Virus record (IMG/VR): IMGVR_UViG_3300037245_000145
Location: 1-24,796 of that record
DNA: 24,796 bases
Source of the DNA: a virus
Direction: 5' to 3' (one strand)
Shown in pieces: positions 13,201-18,500 of the stretch (position 1 is its first letter; the number at the start of each line of letters is the position of its first letter). The notes beneath the pieces are model-generated. The model was not told where the DNA came from. It saw nothing but the letters and a program-made list of their open reading frames with translations, and made no database searches. The position numbers and the translations under genes were made by a program.

Positions 13201-15533
13201 TTGTAAAATTATCAGATAAATTTTTAGAGTCAGCTGTAGATAGTACAGAAGACTTAACACCTAATGAAAGACTTCAAATATTATTTTTATTTGATAGACT
13301 TAATAGTGTTAAAAAGTTTACAAACAAGATAAACAAAGTTACAAGTCTTACACAGGGTCTTCCTAAGTCTATACCAGAGATGAAAGATTCTATTGAAGAT
13401 ATTCTTTCTTTATTTGATAAAGATGCTCCTATGGATATTAGACCAATCTATGGTAACAGCAGCAAAACTTGGCAGAGCACTTATTTAAAAATATTTGGTC
13501 AAATACATAATGATCTTTTACCTAACACTATTTTAACCATGAGTCAGGACTTTAATGATATATTAAATCCTACTTATAAGCAAATGAATACTGATGGAAG
13601 AGGGTTTGATAATGAAGCAAAAAATAAAATTGAGCAAGATTTATTATCTTATTTAACAATTAAGTCATATCAACATCTTCTTAATAATAGTTCTGGTAAT
13701 TCTTCTGTAGAGAATTCATTACTTTATCCTGGAGTTGTAGGCACAACAGATTTATCTTTAGTTAAAAGAATAGAAGACCTACGTGCAGACAGGGCTAAGA
13801 AAGGTGAGGAATATAATTACTTCCTTGACAGTTTTGTAGGTACACAATATGCCGGGACAGAAGGTAATAACTCAGGATTAAATTTAGTAAAAGCAGATAC
13901 TTGGAGAAGGCTTAATGCAGCAAACAAAATTGATCTTCAAACATCATTTGCAAAACTATATGGTTCTATTGAGACAAGAGAAATAGCTGAAGACATTCTG
14001 CATTACATGATGGTTAAAGATGGATTGCAACTTAAGTATGGAAGTCTTATGAGTGCAATGAGTCCTTTTATTATGGACAAGTATCTTAAAAATGTTGGTG
14101 CAGTAGAAAGTGCTCTTAAGGGTCAAGTAGAGTTTGAACAAGTTTTTGGTGTATCTAAACAAGATGTAATGAAAGAGTTTAAGTATGGATACTTACAATC
14201 TAATATTGTAGGACCATATCTTTTAACTTATGATGCTAGCAAACTTGTTGCTGGGGAAACATTTGATTTTATCAATAGACCTCACAAGATGGAAATTAGT
14301 TCAGAAGGTTTTGATCACGTAAATGCAAAAGAATTTATAAGAGTTAAAGTAGATAAAGGACGAGGAGAAGAGTATGTATTGCTCAGAGCACTTGCTAAAG
14401 AAGATTCTAATGAAAATATAACTGTATACTCTGAGGTTTCATCAATGGGTTCTAATCAGCAGTTTGGTGGTGGCTTTGTAGGTGGACCTAGACTTACATA
14501 TAATCAAGTAAGAAACGTAGGTAGAGGAACAACACAAAATAGTTTACCTCAAGATAGAGCTGCACAACCAACACAACAAACACAACAAACTAGTGATACA
14601 ATACAAGAACAACAAACTAATGAGGTTGAAGTTGTATCTAGATATACTAATGCTGATGTAGAAGCTAATCCAAATAAGATATATGTATTTGGAGATAATA
14701 CTCAAAGAAAAGGTACTGGAGGACAAGCACAAATTAGAAATAATGAAAATGCTTATGGTATTAGGACTAAATTAAAACCTTCTAATACTTCTGATTCTTT
14801 TATGACTGATGAAAGTCTAGAAAAAAACATGAGAGCTATTGACTATGATATTAACGCTATTCTAGAAGATGGTAGACCTTTAGTATTTCCTAAAGATGGA
14901 TTTGGTACAGGTCTAGCAAAACTTAAAGAAAAAGCTCCTCAAACTTATGCTTATTTAAAACAAAGGCTACAAGAAGAATTTAGTTTTAATAATGATACTG
15001 GAGTAGTTTCTAAACCAACACAACAAACTAGTGAGGTTGAGTATCCTGTTGACACCAACCCTGCAGCTATACAAGATGTAAATGAAGTATTAAATTCTGA
15101 ATCAGCAATAGTTAGTCAAACTACGGATTCTGTAACAGTTCAAGCTGATGTAGATGCGGCAGAAACAAACATATCTGACATGGCAAAAATAATGGCTGAG
15201 TTGTCTAAGAACTCAGATAGTCTTATATTTGATGAGACAGGAAATGCTATTATAGAAGATACGGATCAGAGCATTCCAGAAGCTACAGAAGTTGAACAAC
15301 AACAACAAGAGCAACTAGAAATGGATCTTTTTGCTTCAGAAGAAATTTCAGAAGCTTCAAGTCTATCAGAATGGTGGGATGCAAATGTTGAAGGTAATAG
15401 TGAAGCTTTGAAAAAGCTATCTGCAGAAAATATAAAAAGCCTTGATGATGCAATATCAACATACGGTGATTTATTTTCACAGACAAAAGAAGGAGAACAA
15501 GAAATAATTGAGAGACTTAAATGTCTTATATAA
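1272..15533 (+). CDS. Giant multidomain virion RNA polymerase (crAss-like, DFDID type) with zincin-like and FGDN/GTGGQA domains
   Basis: One uninterrupted 4753-residue protein. The polymerase assignment rests on SGADFDIDK: Asp3620, Asp3622 and Asp3624 match the metal-binding aspartates of the double-psi beta-barrel of beta'-type polymerases (NADFDGD in bacteria). KVPGTS (3460-3465) and RIPTQ (3581-3585) lie upstream, like the bacterial beta' order ending in RRPTLHR. SAIKMLK (Lys3277, Lys3280) may be the lysine site of the other barrel; this is weaker. Other regions: Ala/Gly-rich hydrophobic stretches at about 224-270 and 577-590; coiled coil at about 2004-2055; zincin-like HEAFH at 2134-2138 with EFAEEY at 2194-2199; FGDN/GTGGQA domain at about 4458-4570 between Gln/Thr-rich linkers. 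As I recall, the phi14:2 enzyme is about 2180 residues with the motif near 1361, so this protein has over 2000 extra N-terminal residues, probably a fusion. The ATG at 1272 follows an AT-rich leader without a Shine-Dalgarno sequence. Confidence 0.88.
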   Translation: MENESNKPLAQEIKNQERPAPSIIPEGQFRFEPIAEMFDSPEENFNDYLLSSDLAADDVSGVNEYKADIDKYGIGAMASLGVGVPSFASDTYNPRAQDLPPENNFTKIQKALTLEKKPISETRMSPVFSGMRQGQFERYYNHPEFDKLGFTPYSNMENYYNANSTIWDDMTRMRGQWMSLAGTGLNSVYGSLFSGGDYLAPDFESATEFEDTMGIASSSRGGGLAFFNNLAANSAYTFGILSSIAIEEVILAAASGLSGGALAAPAAVKTASNVGKAGKALYSFTKLFDRTRKILQKAKELETARDFYNAAITGGKMTLNTLGKGFTPNTLKAFQNMKTAQNAGQNMTNLAKMGTGFGGFYRDLRAVNLAMAESKLESGMAYNKVMRQGLTDANNFSGGQGITDGRDVSNAANQAAFKTMLGNAPLIYASNWFVIGNAMGGFQRGIQRTIGSTFQKGISKNIVNTAGKKVINGAGEVIKSPFKYIGGGWKNTWAKVKAGGVKGIVGSGGIAMLDYFAANVAEGIQEIGQEAISAATVGYYTEILNNPAQGGEALKNQMILSAMGDQFSAQGAGTFLSGFLMGGLVSGPQKLFFQGVPSIYNYGLQQAGIGLASKSQKEAYAEYKTNRENMINKVVESYNKSWDSQAIDPSSLFDINRLNFMVQKEAAENMKSALDIFNFVDNADRSKFQQYYTMFAGNGSQYFKDQLQGFLELTDEELAQAFPGVSNKDKKDGKLRGRINDMLVGIDKMEQSYNENKDKFKNPYNKNKFNPKTQQRQYIAELLNEEAYEHVRYLYMFTNDGFNRALERADSIYSKLQSDPLFDKMSANDITNLLDEKSIQVEIDMLQLEILATGEDKTQGIGESNKTKKEKIKRLKAIQKIINDPQNRFKNGTFKRNKLLKGKLRTEFRNYVRFMASAAGTFADESKIDAALEQIVDYGALKGRARVYDKAIQFMQNPEKFAEIQERAYEVNKEIYGQRAKITEAMIKQYVDIVEANELVVQLGKMGVYAATSETQMFLQTGNAAFLQTFYDDNGRVQPEMHTVLYEQIQQRISIYNQTRAEQLKEENPQTQEEIDVEQSEEARSAIDILLEKAGIDVKIDVSINSPLLVKVLKRSYNKYRAQQARLGLPVLDSTEWISTAEAINIRNVVNAVKKVWASGEPQVGVEGVLEYVNPLETDVIKNDTGFEEFLQDPEVLINNPVITSILNQSGVEMSDIVESKDVTLEEGQALEDTPQRVFYKEGVTADIYKISVVDNQTGEIVEMYKLLDKKGNELPSDVLEFVDKNFKSVQGVFLAGQGKTAKQALDALNTNLVDSNTPFSFDGVDNLTYGQVVYKDGVKYIVVQDPRFSKKFGANQKLKIIKESDNVGPFSDRKFLFVPQGEFKGRFTLEETTFELIPDSVTKIQIQDLTTLYPHVNYTEGSTESDNVNAKERYNAILSMLTAEEIEGLQLVVTLDSQGGTNTGSYAVKNRAGKVYKEGNPLIDRLRSKYIVGIKIASPELAASINEKLKEMGIEPSNSPEGVFAYLNNESFLIRDQRTGSPIDPRSMTKEQASNVILAQKNLNAEQKQQALERVHNAFALNALVVQTFDNLNIGEEVTYIMANSKDLPFGLNLTPGGGRVAYAKSRERVYPLPMDALQYNTADQEGNLFVFDLKYDKETGKRSYDFTTNLKGKERDALEDAIEKQLKKQKQWDNLLDAGMGTDRYLAMVRLPNGTFAKVNLKPVEYKQEELEELYVDVVEAAKRIGAMTNGEKSIEEAVKYNNELLSRLFLSSYSGNLIELNVGPDGSIFISLDNKNSKTSLNVGFDLAKINSKDNAKQVIEDLVDEYNSNEEVDGLNAKLKPKNFRKSFATGVSPQEIYDNSTTEVLPEVVEGQTVEVSADSDAIQMSRDIAFIPNTDKSNELERESALGRDKPTAAEAEDSVSDMEESEFEEMIDENNFGDYQKNIDHVVNAILRGIELSSREKQLMKNDVFRQSVTFQVTVQGGPGSLAVEKNDKTTKLDAIKAELESLREKLEEGLTTKKAKIKAIKSSKEYQDLLAKRKKMERGANKLVQASSETERIDDYNEFIDWANENLPDTITIEDLVTLADNGISKGYERVGSFVLNLDRIANGVDVNGIIYTSPLSPYKYHEAFHSIFRTVLTQEQINRYRSIAKSEVKAKYGSKYKIELERFRNSAQQYKDMSEIELENEFAEEYMADEFEAFKKNPRSTKTNTEIKSFFTKLIEWIKGVFSKYSSTELLTLYENIDAGKFKNASIQSNEFTTLEDSLGGSVTVANALVRYSTASKVVEEGEPAGQLYVDSDVIDPLIRSMAGMFINRVNDLSLTKKSYNPTEVYNDLEVDFMIMLDPNSEANKGFTGAKKGYLEQLDDAFTNYPEDIKKEVFNLINVISDMDQADQLKIENVEETSGIRSTSDFNKDAAEIGGFNSLSYKVRSYIATTTMVGVDFFGKEELTEGEPLIVPVKFLEAYTALLKSVSNESNPAVMLKRMYSYSRLNPQGKAVVDKLFNDTGITIEGLTSSEPFKDVTDGSLLISILKGFENYKVDYLFNERDSNGNLLVYTASERDDINAQLDEWSQAYITKRKLALADPNRVKSFLRLTKDMKEVMQSYPEETSVVYQMSRGFSERMFDLIGIRLSPNYIAYSIASAKTNKDLENSPELLALKDAYSQEPITNELLDQLYEGLSRNGDIFSTKEGGMASRLTKLSLANAVMDETIGSSTFINPNGDIVYAHQLPTFHLKTMAALNNQAKIDELLNNPFLSNNYLLNSEAFLNLSRENRLKVIRVAGSKLKEQITNADNDQVSEDLLNESISQNKATQSFGEFTPQEFAISLINNYMSNFNRRTGKVETVVGKDGQEIATSPVFLRVMEAANTGDLASLPIIKAVTDKNGNIVLTEEAIGTFINSIEAEFNRISAELLAFETEPGNIEGFNNEKSDRADNGRAFKFTNNGLLLTEETKKELIRVATENAKLGKTISFKEALSSAVGVTSSSIKNEVNASLENTFSDFMGVLTSLKVTDNLSTQVLKGLNIANGVSRTTVDLSMLKLNLTTDSTYNLKQIFFNNYINAKALNDLLLGDQAITLKSMVDKVKRAKLQNAAYYSAMSQITDPSKGITHASTNFDLYPFQDPTAKSDFTGNDIDLADAQVYITTKGIRYSTFAFGRLSPAMASMLDDIDIGAPISADRAWGSQENSINLSKQQDFINSKKFVYMDGKTALKMSVTVLTKEYTSKYNTDTGIWEAKPNMQQLHYLREQMEANEEVNQNFAMAAPVSAIKMLKQGVNSLVSGEFDTTEDLASINLDTAYLGLQVINPSNKVIVTDMNQIKELITSEQDDSTPVSIEGSPELNNIGKVREAYNDAVSNRVTLKYKNKRNLVFSFDTALDEFELSKEKGAITPNLAAFLLEAQKGLMSAGASSNLLEFFAVEGGVQKYNLNSPITAKKFEQLFLTYFSKGTLKEKVPGTSVALLSSFGHKVYRRVYEMENGMPSRSEIVRESAYNGESLENINDLVDGKHGGVLVLDVLRTGVMEYKNNDVVNGEPTGVRYSETIMPAMDRNIMELIQENPDAAIPEVIAKMFGVRIPTQDKHSAVNIRIVDFMPVYYGSTAIFPKELVEISGADFDIDKVYALAKEYYLDSNKNFKAYGSGNSYFEYVKYMNLKASEPNNIFSTASSLYKDETLAIRRDNALSAAEQTRVTDDQGVNKITEEALRAMLILGLPVTKAQFKSYSEKHGSPNEGVLNNDILDYRYTLAGNTGVTGETLKAIDQDSGQGKSDLPIAYQAADLKMLEDLFDELSEIEGIELFASRKDSDIDVDTLHGMIKSFEANKGAAIGAIVKPNLALSLLREYKIKLDRPIKFDGKTYNGFTKDKINGERIQDIISTLVTMETDNAKERLIAKFGLNIHAVGLVGNMVSLGIPLRTSILLVNSAEIRDLYDQALNKSDQYDASLDTLLSMRINAVASLAAKQKEKSGGKLPFVKLSDKFLESAVDSTEDLTPNERLQILFLFDRLNSVKKFTNKINKVTSLTQGLPKSIPEMKDSIEDILSLFDKDAPMDIRPIYGNSSKTWQSTYLKIFGQIHNDLLPNTILTMSQDFNDILNPTYKQMNTDGRGFDNEAKNKIEQDLLSYLTIKSYQHLLNNSSGNSSVENSLLYPGVVGTTDLSLVKRIEDLRADRAKKGEEYNYFLDSFVGTQYAGTEGNNSGLNLVKADTWRRLNAANKIDLQTSFAKLYGSIETREIAEDILHYMMVKDGLQLKYGSLMSAMSPFIMDKYLKNVGAVESALKGQVEFEQVFGVSKQDVMKEFKYGYLQSNIVGPYLLTYDASKLVAGETFDFINRPHKMEISSEGFDHVNAKEFIRVKVDKGRGEEYVLLRALAKEDSNENITVYSEVSSMGSNQQFGGGFVGGPRLTYNQVRNVGRGTTQNSLPQDRAAQPTQQTQQTSDTIQEQQTNEVEVVSRYTNADVEANPNKIYVFGDNTQRKGTGGQAQIRNNENAYGIRTKLKPSNTSDSFMTDESLEKNMRAIDYDINAILEDGRPLVFPKDGFGTGLAKLKEKAPQTYAYLKQRLQEEFSFNNDTGVVSKPTQQTSEVEYPVDTNPAAIQDVNEVLNSESAIVSQTTDSVTVQADVDAAETNISDMAKIMAELSKNSDSLIFDETGNAIIEDTDQSIPEATEVEQQQQEQLEMDLFASEEISEASSLSEWWDANVEGNSEALKKLSAENIKSLDDAISTYGDLFSQTKEGEQEIIERLKCLI
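7671..7685 (+). other. Zincin-like HEXXH motif in the giant polymerase protein
   Basis: Codons 2134-2138 read HEAFH, the zinc-binding and catalytic motif of zincin metalloproteases. About 60 residues downstream, EFAEEYMADEF (from residue 2194) offers an acidic third ligand, as in gluzincins. After it comes a basic amphipathic segment containing FFTKLIEWIK. Motif and spacing suggest an active peptidase, perhaps cutting the giant protein or other virion cargo. Activity and target are inference. Confidence 0.6.
12129..12143 (+). other. RNA polymerase catalytic motif DFDID
   Basis: Codons 3620-3624 encode DFDID inside SGADFDIDK. The three aspartates would hold the catalytic magnesium. The isoleucine in place of the glycine of bacterial DFDGD is typical of crAss-like phage polymerases and sets this apart from a host rpoC fragment. 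RIPTQ lies 39 residues before it (3581-3585), a spacing close to that between the PTLHR and DFDGD motifs in beta'. Confidence 0.88.
14611..14629 (+). repeat. Left copy of direct repeat flanking the FGDN/GTGGQA domain
   Basis: AACAAACTAATGAGGTTGA, matched with one mismatch (A/G) at 15022-15040. It sits in the Gln/Thr-rich linker before the domain. A second repeated string, ACACAACAAACTAGTGA, occurs at 14580-14596 and again at 15018-15034. Confidence 0.85.
14643..14981 (+). other. C-terminal FGDN/GTGGQA domain, distantly macro-domain-like
   Basis: Residues about 4458-4570 form a compact domain whose sequence style differs from the surrounding linkers. It begins YTNADVEANPNKIYVFGDN, continues with KGTGGQAQIRN and NAYGIRTK, and ends with FPKDGFGTG (4539-4547) and an amphipathic helix. 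The Gly-Asp-Asn and Gly-rich loops recall ADP-ribose-binding macro domains, and similar sequences occur in large phages, but I cannot confirm the fold. It is bounded by near-identical DNA repeats 411 bp apart, which suggests a movable module. Confidence 0.5.
15022..15040 (+). repeat. Right copy of direct repeat flanking the FGDN/GTGGQA domain
   Basis: AACAAACTAGTGAGGTTGA, 18 of 19 bases identical to 14611-14629 and exactly 411 bp (137 codons) downstream, so recombination between the copies would delete the domain in frame. It lies in the linker encoding PTQQTSEVEY, a shorter version of the linker on the left. Confidence 0.85.
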
Positions 15534-15548
15534 TTAAAGAATAATCAA

Positions 15549-18500
15549 ATGGCTAAATGTTACAATAGAAATGATCCAGGATACCAAGCACTAAAAGATG
15601 AGTTTGGAACTAATATCAGAACATCTAAGATTATTAATGATTGGCAACGTGTCAATGGTTCTGACATGTTTCCTAGTGTTGTCCAAGCCCAAACAATGGT
15701 TAAGGATCAAAACATTGCATTTTCATTAAAGACTCAAGCTTTTGGTGAAAGTGTTCTTGACAATTTAAGAAGAGAAAGAATAGGTAAGAATTTTGCAGGT
15801 CAGTTTTTAATTAATAACTCTAATCCTAATACTCAATTATATGATGAAGCCTTTTTAGAAAGTAACCTAAAAAGATTTTACAGATACCTAGATATTAATA
15901 ATATACCAAGAGAATCATTTACGGTAACAAGAACTCCAAAGAGTTATAAGATTGAACCAAACAATGATATGTTTTCTGCCAGAGATATACTAGAAAAATC
16001 AAGATCATGGGATACCAATAGATCAAGGGCGGTTGTTATGCATCTTAAGAGGATGTTTCCACAGGTACAAGTAAAAATGGTATCTGTTGCACAAGCAAGA
16101 GTAATGTATGAGTCATTACCAAAAACTAAAACAAATAATGTTAAATTCAATGAAGTAAATTCTTTTTATATGGATGGTGTAGCCTATCTAATAAAAGGTA
16201 GAGTTACAGATGAAATAGCTATTGAAGAAATGTTGCATCCTTTTATAGATGCAATAAAGATGGAGAATGAAGAATTATTTAACTCACTTCTTGAGGAAGC
16301 AGTAAATAATTTTCCTGAACTATCACAACAAATTGAAGATGCTTACAATGCCAGTACAAGAAATTTCAGTGATACTGAAAGAGATCTTGAACTTGTAACG
16401 CAAGCATTATCAAGACACTTCAAAAAAGAATATGAGACAACACCAACAAAAGGATTTTTAGCAAAAGTTAAAGAAGTCCTTGAATGGTTTAAAGGTGTAA
16501 TTGAAAACCTTAATAAATATATTACAGGCAGAGAGCTTCCTGTATCTGCTATTAAACCAGGTACAAATCTGAGCGATATAGCCAAACTACTTAACACAGA
16601 AGGAATACAGTTTAAGTTAGAGAAAAGAGTAGATGGTAAATTGAGGTATGCTCTATCACCACAAAAAGAAATACAAATAAAAGATGCTTTAGAAAGGGCT
16701 AATGATACACAGAAGCCAATCATAATGCAATTATTTAATGTAGCACAGAGTGAAAATTCAGGCCTTGTTGATTCTCTGTCAGCATCAGTAAAAGATGCAG
16801 CAGCTGGAGATTCAATTGTAACGCTTAATAAAGAAGATCATACATACATAAACTCTAATGATGCTGATAAAGTATACACATCAGTAACTACAGCTATAAA
16901 AGGAAAGCTATCACCGGACAAACAGGTGGCTCATAAGATTAATTTAGATATTGGTAACGAAGTAGATACATTACTAGACGGTGTTATTGCTAATCTTTCT
17001 TTTGAAGATGCATATGCTGCGTTAGAAACAAACATCATATCTAAAGATAAGGCTAAGGAAACTTTTGATACCCTTGGTAGTATTATGGATAGTTTAAAAA
17101 TGAAAGGTGCTATTGTATTATCTCAAGTTGTTTTATTTGATGAAGCATCTAAAATGGCTGGTACTGCAGATGTATTTATTATAGATCAAAATGGTAAGGT
17201 AAATATCATGGATCTAAAAACTACAAAAAATGAACTAAGTAAAACAGTTCCTCTTAATGATAAAAAGGGAAAGCGTGTAGGAAATCAGTACAAGGAAAGA
17301 TTTTATACTTTAGAGAATGACTCTTTTCTAAGGCAGCAAGGTTTAGCAACTCAATTATCAACAGAGCAGCAACACAATCTACAAGTAAATGTATATAGAA
17401 GAATGGCTGAGAATATGGGATATGAAGTATCCTATGATGAATGGGCTACATCTACAATACATTTTAAGGTTGGGATAGAAGGTACTGGTTCTGATCAAGT
17501 ATTTGATGGTTCAGTAGATTTTGATAGATGGGTTCCTCATCCTATAAGCCAAAACTTAAATTTAGTAAATGCACTTGTCCCACAAGCAATAAGCTCTTAC
17601 CAAAAAAGTAAAATAGAACAAGAGCAAGAAGGCTCATATAATAAAACATGGAATGGTAAGGATCAGAATGATGAGACAACTGAAGAAGATAAAAAAGCAG
17701 CAGAAAACTATGATGAATACAATGCTGCAGCTGGCTTATTAGATACATATCAAAAAGCACTAATTGAAAAAAGAGATATGATTCCTTTGTTGACTTCTAA
17801 TATATATATGGAATCAACAAAAGAAAATGAGATTGATCAAATATCCAAGACAATAGCATACATAAATTTAGCTATGGCGGGTAATGTTAAAGGTCAATCA
17901 AAGGCATTGTCTGAGGTATTACAAGATGCATTATCACAAATAAAAGAGTTCAGGGCTTATGTTGAGAATCCAAAAAATGTAAACAAGCCAGAGTATGTTT
18001 CTTATGTTTTAAATTTTGATAAGTATATGAAAACGTTTGAAGGGCTTTTTATACTTAAAGATTTAAAAGGGCTAAATAGGACTCAAAATAATTTAATACT
18101 CTCATTACAAACACAACTTAATTTACTTAGTGGTGCTGGAACTGATACAGGAGGAATAGTAGGTACTGCACTGAAAGACTATGTAAAAGAAATGGTTAGG
18201 TTAAAATCAAACAATGATTATGGTGGTAAAGATAGTTTGTTTACTGAGAAAGACTTAGAGCTTTTATTGGAAAAAGTTCCAGATATAAGTGACACTGAAT
18301 ACGGAACGAAGGATCTGGCAACATCTCCGGATGTTTTGTTAGCTACAATGGATAAGATAAGAAAAGCTCAGAACCAAAAGCTATTAGATCTAGTTGCTCA
18401 AAGAGAATCAATGATTAGAGCTGCAGGTCAAAAGCTTGTAAAATTATCTCCAGAGTTAAAACTTGATGAGCTTTATAAGTTTATGCTAGAGTATGATTCT

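Noticed and set aside
1272-15533. The giant gene as a bacterial polymorphic toxin or host rpoC fragment
   Set aside because: A C-terminal enzyme-like domain after repeats resembles a toxin tip, but the DFDID polymerase core, lack of a secretion signal and phage neighbours point to a phage polymerase. Host rpoC would have DFDGD and much closer similarity.
16221-16241. EEMLHPF as an active metalloprotease site
   Set aside because: The first histidine of HEXXH is glutamate, so normal zinc binding is unlikely; reported as a degenerate region instead.
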